Assembly: GCA_036387415.1 (NCBI GenBank)
Contig: DASVTU010000027.1
Location: forward strand, 1-64,000
Source: DASVTU01 sp036387415
GTDB lineage: Bacteria > Acidobacteriota > Blastocatellia > Pyrinomonadales > Pyrinomonadaceae
DNA: 64,000 nucleotides
Reading direction: 5' to 3'
In this document: piece after piece, positions 42,936 through 51,050 of the stretch
Numbering within the stretch: the stretch's first letter is position 1
Layout: every line of letters starts with the position of its first letter
Program-made: the position numbers and the translations under genes
The notes under the pieces: generated by a model
Seen by the model: only the letters and a program-made list of their open reading frames with translations
What the model was told of the DNA's origin: nothing
Databases searched by the model: none

Positions 42936-45602
42936 TCAGCCATGCTGATTGGGGATGTCGTCGTGGACGACTTTGACGGGTGTGCGTTGTTCGCGGAAGC
43001 GGCTGACGAGTTCGATTGAGCGACTGACGTTATCGGCGAGAATGACGAGCAGTTCGCCTCTGCGCGCATTGTTGAGCGCGTAGTCGATGGCTTGCGGCCC
43101 GTCGCGGAATTCTTTGACGGGCAGGTCGGGGTTGACTTGCCGGATGCCTTCGATAACAAGACGTTTGGTTTCGCCGGGCGCCCGCCCGCGCAGGTCGTCG
43201 TCTTCGCGGACGATGATGTCCGTGAACATCTGCGCGGCGATGCGTCCGTAGAGCAAGAGGTCGTCGTCGCGTCGGTCGCCTGTGCCGCCGATAACGCCCG
43301 TCTTCGTCTTGTTCGGAAACTTGGCGATAAAGCGTTGGAGGGCTTCCATCCCGGCGGGGTTGTGCGCGAAGTCGATGAGCACTGTGAAGTCGCCCATCTC
43401 GATTAAGTTCAAACGTCCGGGCGTCTGCGCGACGGAGGGCACGAAGGTCGCCAGCCCGACGCGTATGTCTTCGATGCTGATGTTTTGCAGATAGGCGGCG
43501 AGCGTCGCGGCCAGCACGTTTTGAATCATGAAGGCGGCACGCCCGTCGTAGGTCAGAGGAATGTTAATGACCTTCTCGACCCTCACCTTCCAACGCCCTT
43601 TGAGCAGCGTCACGTAGCCGTTCTCGAAGACACAGGCGATGCCGCCGTCGCGCGTATGCTCGACGATGTGCGAGTTCTCTTCCTCCATGCTAAAGAGCGC
43701 GACGCGCCCCGGCGTATCTTCACGCATCAGCACGACGAGTTCGTCGTCGGCATTCAAGACAGCATAACCATTTTTGCCCACGGCGCGCGGCACGACGGAT
43801 TTAACGCGCGCCATATCTTCAATCGTTTCGATGTCTTTCAAACCGAGATGGTCAACCGTGACGTTTAAGACGACGCCGATGTCGCAGCGGTCGAATCCCA
43901 AACCCGCGCGAATGATGCCGCCGCGCGCCGTCTCAAGGACGGCGATCTCGACGGTCGGGTCTTTCAGGACGAGTTGCGCCGAGATGGGGCCGGTGTTGTC
44001 GCCGGGCTGAATAAGACTGTTGCCGATGTAGATGCCTTCGGTCGTGGTGAAGCCGACGTTTAAGCCGGAATTCTTGACGATGTGCGCGATGAGACGCGTG
44101 GTGGTCGTCTTGCCGTTGGTGCCCGTGATGGCGATGACGGGCACGCGCGAGGCCGTGCCGGGCGGAAAGAGCATGTCGATGACATGCTCCGCGACGTTGC
44201 GCGCAAGGCCGTCGCTAGGCGCAATGTGCATGCGAAAGCCGGGCGCGGCGTTGACTTCGATGATGCCGCCGCCGTTCTCCGTGAGCGGACGCGTGATGTC
44301 GGGCGCAACCACGTCGATGCCCGCTACGTCCAATCCGACGATGCGCGCGATGCGCTCGAAGAGCGAGACGTTGAACGGATGCACGTCGTCCGTGCGGTCA
44401 ATCGCGGTGCCGCCCGTGGAAATGTTCGCGGTGCTTTTGAGACGGAAGATTTCACCCGCGGCGAGCACTGTGTCGAGCGTGTAGCCATGCGCGGCGAGGA
44501 GGCTTTCGGTCTGCGCGTCAACGTCAATCAACGTCAGGACGTTTTCGTGTCCGTAGCCGCGCCGTGGGTCTTGGTTCGTGCGGTCAATCAACTCTCGAAT
44601 CGTCCGCTCGCCGTCGCCCTCGACGTGCGCCGGAATCCTTTCGGCGACCGCGACGAGGCGATTGTTGATGACGAGCGCACGAAAATCTTGTCCCGACAGC
44701 GATTGTTCGATGATGACGCGACGCGAATATTTTTTCGCGAGTGGAAAGGCTGCGCGGACTTCTTCCAACGAATTCAAGCCGACGGTGATTCCCTTCCCGT
44801 GATTGGCGTCGAGTGGTTTGACGGCGACGGGAAAGCCGATGCGTTCGATTGTCCGCTCAATCTCCTCCTCGTCGGTAATCTGTGCGCCACGCGGCACGGG
44901 CACGCCCATGCTGCCGAGCAGTTTTTTCGTCGCATCTTTGTCGGATGCGAGGTCAACGGCAATCATGTTGGTGCGCCCCGTAACGGTGGCTTGGATGCGC
45001 TGCTGGTTGACGCCGTAGCCGAGTTGGACGAGCGATTGCGTGTTGAGACGGATGTGCGGGATGTCGCGTTGGCCTGCTTCCTGCACGATGGCTCCGGTCG
45101 AGGGGCCGAAGCGCACGTCCTCGCGTATCTCGCGCAGACGTTGCACGTCGTCGGCTAAAAGTTGCTGCAACTCCGCGAGCGATTTTCCGTCCGCGAGGTC
45201 TTCAAATAGTTTGACGGAGGCGCGCGCGGCGTAGCGCCCCGCATCCTCTTCGATGTAGCTGAAGACGACGTTATAGACGCCCTTCTGCGTCGTCTCGCGC
45301 GTGCGTCCGTAGCCCGTATCCATTCCGGCGAGCGTCTGCATCTCCAACGCGAGATGCTCAACCACATGCCCCGCCCAAGTCCCTTCCTCGACGCGCCGCA
45401 GAAACCCGCCGCGTTTCTGATAACTGCAACCGTGCTCGACGAGACCCGGCATCAACTCACGCAGACGAACCGTGAAACCCTCGATTTTGTCTGTCGGCTG
45501 CTGCTCGAAATCTTCCAGGTCGAGCCGCATCACAATCAACTTTTTCCAGTGACCGCTCCAATAGTTCGGGCCGCGCAACGCTTTTATTTCGAGAATACGC
45601 AT
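42936..45602 (-). CDS. cphA: Cyanophycin synthetase
   Basis: An 888-residue enzyme that builds multi-L-arginyl-poly-L-aspartate without a ribosome, using ATP for both Asp and Arg additions. The N-terminal domain (~1-160) begins MRILEIKALRGPNYWS, the family start. An ATP-grasp domain follows (~220-470; PVAVKPLDANHGKGITVGL and IIEVNAAPGFRMH). Next is a Mur-ligase-like domain (~490-880; P-loop ITGTNGKTTTTRL, then DNTGPISAQL and IDFAHNPAGME). Length and order match CphA1. The cyanophycinase gene lies 146 bases upstream on the same strand; the peptidase gene is convergent. It supplies a nitrogen and carbon store in the cytoplasm. Confidence 0.95.
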   Translation of the reverse strand: MRILEIKALRGPNYWSGHWKKLIVMRLDLEDFEQQPTDKIEGFTVRLRELMPGLVEHGCSYQKRGGFLRRVEEGTWAGHVVEHLALEMQTLAGMDTGYGRTRETTQKGVYNVVFSYIEEDAGRYAARASVKLFEDLADGKSLAELQQLLADDVQRLREIREDVRFGPSTGAIVQEAGQRDIPHIRLNTQSLVQLGYGVNQQRIQATVTGRTNMIAVDLASDKDATKKLLGSMGVPVPRGAQITDEEEIERTIERIGFPVAVKPLDANHGKGITVGLNSLEEVRAAFPLAKKYSRRVIIEQSLSGQDFRALVINNRLVAVAERIPAHVEGDGERTIRELIDRTNQDPRRGYGHENVLTLIDVDAQTESLLAAHGYTLDTVLAAGEIFRLKSTANISTGGTAIDRTDDVHPFNVSLFERIARIVGLDVAGIDVVAPDITRPLTENGGGIIEVNAAPGFRMHIAPSDGLARNVAEHVIDMLFPPGTASRVPVIAITGTNGKTTTTRLIAHIVKNSGLNVGFTTTEGIYIGNSLIQPGDNTGPISAQLVLKDPTVEIAVLETARGGIIRAGLGFDRCDIGVVLNVTVDHLGLKDIETIEDMARVKSVVPRAVGKNGYAVLNADDELVVLMREDTPGRVALFSMEEENSHIVEHTRDGGIACVFENGYVTLLKGRWKVRVEKVINIPLTYDGRAAFMIQNVLAATLAAYLQNISIEDIRVGLATFVPSVAQTPGRLNLIEMGDFTVLIDFAHNPAGMEALQRFIAKFPNKTKTGVIGGTGDRRDDDLLLYGRIAAQMFTDIIVREDDDLRGRAPGETKRLVIEGIRQVNPDLPVKEFRDGPQAIDYALNNARRGELLVILADNVSRSIELVSRFREQRTPVKVVHDDIPNQHG

Positions 45603-45625
45603 GTCGAGATTCCTTAAATGGAGTG

Positions 45626-45751
45626 AGCAATAAGCAGTGAGCGGTAAGCTATAGAAATACCTTGAGTCGGTCTTCAGCGAGTTTAATAGCAGATTAAAAA
45701 CACAATCGTTTTCATAACTGCTTACTGCTTACCGCTCACTGCTTACTGTTA
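45626..45751. repeat. Palindrome of GCAGTGAGCGGTAAGC words
   Basis: The left arm gcaataagcagtgagcggtaagc (45627-45649) is matched by the inverse gcttaccgctcactgcttactgttatt on the right (45720-45751 region), with ~70 bases between. It fills the gap between cyanophycinase and synthetase genes, and the right arm overlaps the cyanophycinase stop codon. It looks like the other word-built palindromes in this window. Confidence 0.7.
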
Positions 45752-46603
45752 TTCGATGTCCGGCAGCAAAAATTCTTCGGTGACGGGAATCGGTGTGCGG
45801 TGCGTCAGGTCGTATTTCAGGCCGTCGCGGAGAATGTGCAACTGAATGCCCGCGACGGCGAATGGTTCTGCGTCGGCAACCTCTGCGATGTCGTTATAGC
45901 TGATGCGTGAACCGTCAACGATGGTCACGGTGCCGTCGCCGTGGACTTCGAGTGTCCCATCGTTGGAGATGATAACTGCGGTGTTCTCGTCAATGCCGAT
46001 GCCGAGTTGGCGTGGATTGTAGGAGACGGCGGTGATGAGTCGTGTCAGACGTCCGCGCTCTGTGAAGTGCTGGTCGATGATAATGTTCTGCAAAATCCCC
46101 AAACCCGGCGACAGGCGTATGGCGTTCTTGTGCGGATGCGAGGTGGCCTCGCCGCGCACAATCATCGACGCGCTCATCCCTGCTGCGCCCGCGCTCGACC
46201 CCGCCAGCACAAGCGGACTATGCCGCACGCGCTCTTCCAACAGACGCGCGAACTCCGTGCCACCCAACACGGAGGCGAGACGCATCTGGTCGCCGCCGGA
46301 AATAAAGACGCCGGTCGCGTCCTGAAGCAAAGCTTCGGCGTCGGCGTCTATCACTTCCTGACGCGAAGTGGCACGGAGAACTTTGATGTGTTGGAGGCCG
46401 AGTTTGCGAAACGTCTGCGTGTAAACGTCGGAGGAAAATTCCGGGTAATCGGAAGCCACGGGCACAATCAGGATGTGCGCCTCGCTCTCTCCCGCCAGTG
46501 CGACGAACTTACGAAGCAGCCGACGCTCGTTATACTTGTCCTCCGCGCCACCGATAATTACCAAATGTCCGCCGATGTATTCAGGGTCAGTGAATTCTTT
46601 CAT
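45749..46603 (-). CDS. cphB: Cyanophycinase
   Basis: A 284-residue serine exopeptidase of family S51. The catalytic Ser137 lies in the nucleophile elbow AGSSAGAAGMS, after the typical VFISGGDQMRLASVLG. The opening GHLVIIGGAEDKY matches the family start. It releases beta-Asp-Arg dipeptides from cyanophycin granules. I set the start at MKEFTDPEY, which gives the usual length; an upstream TTG at 46690 with AGGAG would add 29 odd residues and sits too close to its site. It precedes cphA in the same direction, so both may share a transcript. Confidence 0.93.
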   Translation of the reverse strand: MKEFTDPEYIGGHLVIIGGAEDKYNERRLLRKFVALAGESEAHILIVPVASDYPEFSSDVYTQTFRKLGLQHIKVLRATSRQEVIDADAEALLQDATGVFISGGDQMRLASVLGGTEFARLLEERVRHSPLVLAGSSAGAAGMSASMIVRGEATSHPHKNAIRLSPGLGILQNIIIDQHFTERGRLTRLITAVSYNPRQLGIGIDENTAVIISNDGTLEVHGDGTVTIVDGSRISYNDIAEVADAEPFAVAGIQLHILRDGLKYDLTHRTPIPVTEEFLLPDIE

Positions 46604-46860
46604 TAAACAAAGTACAGTCAAACAGGCGTCGATACATGTGCGACGACCACCGTTGTCGTCGTTACCGCTTCCGCCTGAGTTGAACGACAAACTCCTTCCT
46701 GTGTCGAGAAAGCTAATTGCGAATCTTTATTCTTAGTTGATAAATTTTTCAGGCGCAACTTCCGCCCGCGAAGTTATCGGGACAGCCAACCGCTCTGCGC
46801 GTCTATCAGACAGAAACTTCGCTGTTGAAGATGTCGGTTCGAGGGTTGCGATGGTCGTCT

Positions 46861-47574
46861 CTATTCCTCTCCGGCGAAGCGTCCGCCGTTGGCGCGAAAC
46901 TCTCTCACGTCCTCTTCCGACATCTCTTCACGTTGGGCGATGCTTTTAATATTATCTGTTAAAGCTTTTCTTTTATTGTGTACCTGTGGTAGCTGGCTGC
47001 TCTGTCGTAGCTGGCTGCTCCTCTGTAGCTGGCTGCTCGGAGCGGCCACCCAGAATTCAATCCCCTGCTCTTTTCCGTAGCCGATTTGCATACCAGCTTT
47101 TTTAATCAAACCTTTGGCCTTGAGCTTCACCAACGTCTTTTTAACAGTGCTCTCAGGCATCCCCGCGCGCTCGGCCAATTTCCCGTTACTTATTGAGCAC
47201 GTTGACTTATTGAAGCCCCAAGAGAGACGATAAAGCTGTAAGTAGACGGCTTGCTCCATCGGGTCGAGCAGTCTGAGAAGATGGTCTGTGACCTGATGCG
47301 GGATTTCCAGACGCCCTGCAACCTCCGGTAGACTGGCGATTAAATCGACATGATTCTGCTTGTCCTGTGGTAACTGGCTGCTCTGTTGTGGCTGCCTGCT
47401 CTGTAGTAGCTGCCAGCTACCAGGTCTACCAGGTGACTCCTCTGGTAGCTGGCAGCTCTCCTGTAGCTGGCTGCTCTGTGGTAGCTGGCTGCTCTCTTTG
47501 GCCTCGCGTTCTTCGCGTTTTTTGAGCGCGATAGCCATCGGGTCAAGATAGAGTAGCTCGCTGCTTTTCGTCAT
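46861..47574 (-). CDS. DNA-binding winged-helix-type protein with hexapeptide repeats
   Basis: A 237-residue protein. The central part (~75-180) looks like a replication-initiator or MarR-type winged helix: LDPMEQAVYLQLYRLSWGF, SISNGKLAERAGMPESTVKK and TLVKLKAKGLIKKAG. On both sides lie repeats of a hexapeptide close to S-S-Q-L-P-Q, encoded by 18-bp DNA units. The gene overlaps the AAA ATPase gene by 4 bases (ATGA). The pair resembles the DNA-binding plus ATPase part of mobile or replication modules, but no transposase or repeat ends were found. Function is unknown. Confidence 0.65.
   Translation of the reverse strand: MTKSSELLYLDPMAIALKKREEREAKESSQLPQSSQLQESCQLPEESPGRPGSWQLLQSRQPQQSSQLPQDKQNHVDLIASLPEVAGRLEIPHQVTDHLLRLLDPMEQAVYLQLYRLSWGFNKSTCSISNGKLAERAGMPESTVKKTLVKLKAKGLIKKAGMQIGYGKEQGIEFWVAAPSSQLQRSSQLRQSSQLPQVHNKRKALTDNIKSIAQREEMSEEDVREFRANGGRFAGEE
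46989..47042 (-). repeat. Three 18-bp tandem units, 3' part of the DNA-binding gene
   Basis: Units gtagctggctgctctgtc, gtagctggctgctcctct and gtagctggctgctcgga. (plus strand) follow each other without gaps and encode SSQLxx hexapeptides. The same unit recurs ~330 bases further right. Confidence 0.85.
47370..47498 (-). repeat. About seven degenerate 18-bp units, 5' part of the DNA-binding gene
   Basis: Units such as gtaactggctgctctgtt, gtggctgcctgctctgta and gtagctggctgctctgtg repeat in register with the codons. One internal unit (gtagctgccagctaccag) is partly inverted, creating local palindromes. They encode the N-terminal SSQLPQ-type hexapeptides. Confidence 0.8.
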
Positions 47575-48380
47575 GCTGCCTCGCCTTCGAGCACGGCCTG
47601 TTCGTGCCAGATTGCTTGTTCCGCCAGTTCGCGCGAGACGGTCTGTTCGCCAGCCACGCGTGCGATTTCGTATGCGTAACCACAGATACGCAGGATGTCG
47701 CGTGGCACGCCTCCCGTCGAAGAATAAATCAGGTCAATTACATCGTCTGAAAAAGGCATTGATATTTCGGCGAGTTTGCAGCGATGCTCTAGCATGGCTT
47801 TGGCTTCCGCGAGGGTGAGGGGACTGAGCAGGGAATACATCACAATGCGCGATTTCAGCGCCTTATTGCGCGGCATTTTCAGACGCTCACGCAGTTCAAG
47901 CTGTCCCGCCATGACGATTTGGAGAAGTTTGGCCGTATTACTCTCGAAATTGAGGAATGAACGCAAAATCTCCATCGTCTCCGAACCCATCCCTTGCGAT
48001 TCGTCGAGCAGTAACACGACGTTCTTTCCGGCGGTGGCCTGCTCCATGATGAAATCTTTGAATTGCGTCTTTTGAGCTTGAAGGGAGCGTCGCATGGGCA
48101 CGTCGAATGCCTGGCAAATACTGCGAACAAAGGCGTTAGGCGTATGAAAATCAGGGTCGGTCAGAAACGCCACCGACACTTCATCTTCGCGTCCCTCATA
48201 TTCCAGATGCAAAAGTCTCATCAAACTCGACTTACCCATCCCCGCATCTCCAAGCACACAGGTTAAGCCCTGCCTGTTATCGACCGTATATCTGACTTTG
48301 TGCAGCGCCGAACGCAGCGAAGGTGTGATATAGAGCGCGGCGGGGTTGGGCGATACGGAAAAGGGAGTTATCGTGACCAT
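47571..48380 (-). CDS. ExeA/TniB-type AAA ATPase
   Basis: A 269-residue P-loop ATPase. Walker A is LGDAGMGKSSLMR (~44-56) and Walker B is VVLLLDESQGM. The sensor region includes LRSFLNFESNTAKLLQIVMAGQ and the C-terminal helical lid ends with GVPRDILRICGYAYEIARV. It opens MVTITPFSVSPNPAALYITPSLR, typical of the ExeA/TniB/GspA group, which load partner proteins on DNA or cell wall. The next gene, overlapping by 4 bases, encodes a probable DNA-binding protein. A palindromic promoter region lies upstream. The substrate is unknown. Confidence 0.83.
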   Translation of the reverse strand: MVTITPFSVSPNPAALYITPSLRSALHKVRYTVDNRQGLTCVLGDAGMGKSSLMRLLHLEYEGREDEVSVAFLTDPDFHTPNAFVRSICQAFDVPMRRSLQAQKTQFKDFIMEQATAGKNVVLLLDESQGMGSETMEILRSFLNFESNTAKLLQIVMAGQLELRERLKMPRNKALKSRIVMYSLLSPLTLAEAKAMLEHRCKLAEISMPFSDDVIDLIYSSTGGVPRDILRICGYAYEIARVAGEQTVSRELAEQAIWHEQAVLEGEAA

Positions 48381-48847
48381 ATTAAGCTTTATACGCCCGT
48401 TTCTCCCTATAGTAAAGATAATTTTAAGGGTTTGACACTAAAGTTAAGTCAATTTTCCTCATCAATCCAAGATTACAACCTATGTTACTGCGAATTATTC
48501 CGCCAATGTTATCTCGTTCATAAACTCTTATTCGACCTACACTAAAACTGCGGCGACTCGGCAACTCAAATCAACAATGGTACAGAGCGAAATTACGCAA
48601 AATATTGAAACCAGAAATCTATTATTCACTATATTTTTTACCTTGACGTTTATTTCCGATAACGGAGCTTTTACGAATAAATTTATTAACTGTTGAGCTT
48701 TGCCTCTAAAGTGATTCACGCAATCCAACTCGTGGGTTAGTCTGTTATCATCAATACTCGGCGCGCTCTGTATGACGTTGAGTGTTATGTGAGTAGTCGT
48801 GCAGCTAGCCGCCAGCAAAGATGGTCGAGGAGCGCCAGCAAGTGCGT
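48381..48847. other. AT-rich intergenic region with operator-like palindrome
   Basis: About 470 bases clearly richer in A+T than the rest of the window. At 48432-48452 the sequence ttgacactaaagttaagtcaa has arms TTGAC/GTCAA and lies ~50 bases from the AAA ATPase start. It could be an operator or -35 element on either strand. No reading frame of note is present. The region separates the mobile-like ATPase pair from the glycan locus. Confidence 0.5.
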
Positions 48848-49633
48848 ATGATTGAGAGAACGAAATCATTCATCAAATCAGTCTTTCCGGGCAGCGTGCG
48901 GATTTATCAGCAACTCAGAAGGGTGCGACAATCTCTTTATTTCCGGCCTCCCGACATGGAGGCCATCTTCTCAGACATCTATCGGAACAACTCTTGGGCA
49001 GACCCGGAGTCGGTTTCGGGCAGAGGCTCGACTCTGGCACGCACAGAAGTCATCAGGCGTGAACTTCCCGCTTTACTCAGTAGTGTAGGCGCAAAGTCTC
49101 TTCTCGATGCGCCCTGCGGTGATTTCAATTGGATGCAATATGTAGACTTGGCTGGTATCGAATACATAGGAGCCGACGTGGTGCCGGAGCTTATCGCGCG
49201 CAACCGCCAAATAGAGAAGAGTGCGGGAAGGACGTTCGCCGTCTTAAACATTACGCGCGACCCGTTGCCGAAGGTTGATGTCATCCTGTGCCGTGACTGT
49301 TTCATCCATTTTTCTTTCAGAGATATTTACGCTGCGATAGCCAACTTCAAGAGAAGCAACTCCACGTTCCTGCTCACCACTACACACACCGACGTGCGTG
49401 AGAATACGGAAATAGAGACTGGCAGCTGGCGTTCGATTAATTTGCAGTCGCCCCCCTTCAACTTCCCGCCACCCGCGCGATTAATCATCGAGGACGCCGA
49501 ACTTGGCAAATGCCTGGGCATGTGGAGGCTTGAGGAGTTAACCGCATCCGGCGACAGCGCAGGCGTGGAGAAGTCGGCTTCCGCCGGGCTTTGGCGAGGG
49601 ACGGGCAAGGGAAGCGACCCGGATGAAGCTTAG
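48848..49633 (+). CDS. Class I SAM-dependent methyltransferase
   Basis: A 261-residue enzyme. SAM-binding motif I is SLLDAPCGDFNWM (~85-97), with an acidic residue after the next strand (YIGADVVPEL). VDVILCRDCFIHFSFRDI is the post-motif substrate side. An N-terminal ~70-residue helical part precedes it. The protein is the first gene of the glycan locus and its end overlaps the next gene by 11 bases, so it probably modifies a sugar or lipid-linked glycan. The ATG at MIERTKS is taken as the start; no good ribosome site marks either of two in-frame ATGs. Confidence 0.75.
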   Translation: MIERTKSFIKSVFPGSVRIYQQLRRVRQSLYFRPPDMEAIFSDIYRNNSWADPESVSGRGSTLARTEVIRRELPALLSSVGAKSLLDAPCGDFNWMQYVDLAGIEYIGADVVPELIARNRQIEKSAGRTFAVLNITRDPLPKVDVILCRDCFIHFSFRDIYAAIANFKRSNSTFLLTTTHTDVRENTEIETGSWRSINLQSPPFNFPPPARLIIEDAELGKCLGMWRLEELTASGDSAGVEKSASAGLWRGTGKGSDPDEA

Positions 49634-51050
49634 ACATTTACTTGTCCTGGCGATGCTCGCTCATCTGGCGGTGGCGTTGAGCATCTACCTCGCGGGTAAT
49701 TTCGCGTTGCTCCCCGGTGTATTTGACGGCGGCGGCATTGCTTCCTTCGCCTCGGACAGCCGAGTCTATCAGTTGCAGATGAGCGCGCTGGAAGCAACGC
49801 TCAAACAAGAGGGAATAGTGACTTGGCTCGGTACTCCTGCGCCACCGCACGTCAAACTCTACTCGCTCTCCTCCGCCGTGTTCAGCCCCTTCTTCGGACA
49901 AACCATTCTCAGCGTCGAACCTTTGAACTTATTCTATTACCTCGCAACCTTACTTCTGATTTTCAACCTGGGACGCGAAACCTACGGCGCGAGGGAAGGC
50001 TTACTGGCCGCCGGGATGTTCGCCGCCCTAGTCCCTTCGTTTCTGTTGCATACGACACAGTTGCTGAAAGACCCACTCTTCGTCGTCCTGACCTTGCTTT
50101 TGACGCTACTGTCGGTGAAGTGGTTGACGACGCAATACACTTTTGTTAAGGGTCTGGTTGCAGGTGCGCTTGGGGGGGCTACTGCCGGTTCGCTCTGGCT
50201 CGTGAAGAACTCTGCATGGTGGTTGATACTCACTATCATAGTGCTCGGCGGGTTGCTCTCTGTCGCACAGCAGGTGCACAGGCGTTCCCTCATGAAAGGA
50301 AACCTGGTGGGCATCGCTTTGACGTTGTTGATTGCCCTGAGCGTCTCGCATTTCGTGACTCCCTACTGGCTTCCAAAGGAGTATTGGACACCTTACAGGC
50401 CAAAGGCAGAAGCGTCGTCGGCGCCGAGCGTGAGCGAATCTATCGGGGGGCTTACGGTCAGCGGGAGCGCGCAAACTTCGTCGACTTCCGGCGCTCCTGT
50501 CGCAGCGAGTGGAGCGGGATGGTGGTCGCGCGTCGCAGGACGCATCGGGCACACGCGCGCGCAATTCATCGAGTTGTACCCGGATGCTGGCTCGAATGTT
50601 GACACGCAAGTGCAGTTTGACGGGGCGGGGGATGTTGTCCGCTACCTGCCACGCGCATTGCTCGTAGGGCTGTGCGCGCCGTTTCCGAGCATGTGGTTTG
50701 GCGCGGGAGAGAATGTCGGGACAGCCGGGAGGCTGCTGAGTGGGGGCGAGACTCTGCTGATGTACCTGATTGTGTGTCTCGCATTCCAGAGTCTCTGGCA
50801 TAGGCGACGGCAACCGTCGGCGTGGCTGCTCATGCTGATTGCCTTGATGGGCGTCATGGCACTCGGCATGGTGGTCGTCAACGTGGGAGCACTATACCGT
50901 CAACGTTATCTGTTCTGGATTTTGTTCGTTATCGTCGGGGCGGAAAGCGTTTCGAGGATACAGGAAACGTTGCGTGTCCATCGTGCGGAGAGCAGAGGGC
51001 GAGAGGAGCGTGCGCCTGAAACCATCCGGGCTGCCGCCTTATTGAAATGA
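49623..51050 (+). CDS. GT-C (ArnT/Pmt-like) membrane glycosyltransferase or related
   Basis: A 475-residue protein with about ten membrane helices. After the first helix lies an outside loop with FASDSRVYQLQM, in the place of the acidic catalytic motif of GT-C enzymes. Then come LATLLLIFNLGRETYG and AGMFAALVPSFLLHTTQLLKDP, typical of this superfamily. Such enzymes use polyprenyl-phosphate sugars to decorate glycans or lipids on the outer face. It overlaps both the methyltransferase and the flippase gene, so it is translated with them. It could instead be a Wzy-like polymerase; the DSxxY motif favours GT-C. Confidence 0.75.
   Translation: MKLRHLLVLAMLAHLAVALSIYLAGNFALLPGVFDGGGIASFASDSRVYQLQMSALEATLKQEGIVTWLGTPAPPHVKLYSLSSAVFSPFFGQTILSVEPLNLFYYLATLLLIFNLGRETYGAREGLLAAGMFAALVPSFLLHTTQLLKDPLFVVLTLLLTLLSVKWLTTQYTFVKGLVAGALGGATAGSLWLVKNSAWWLILTIIVLGGLLSVAQQVHRRSLMKGNLVGIALTLLIALSVSHFVTPYWLPKEYWTPYRPKAEASSAPSVSESIGGLTVSGSAQTSSTSGAPVAASGAGWWSRVAGRIGHTRAQFIELYPDAGSNVDTQVQFDGAGDVVRYLPRALLVGLCAPFPSMWFGAGENVGTAGRLLSGGETLLMYLIVCLAFQSLWHRRRQPSAWLLMLIALMGVMALGMVVVNVGALYRQRYLFWILFVIVGAESVSRIQETLRVHRAESRGREERAPETIRAAALLK

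Noticed and set aside
46989..47498. Possible CRISPR array or spaced iterons from the 18-bp repeats
   Set aside because: The repeats are contiguous, in phase with the codons, and there are no unique spacers of constant length or cas genes. An iteron role is kept only as a hypothesis.
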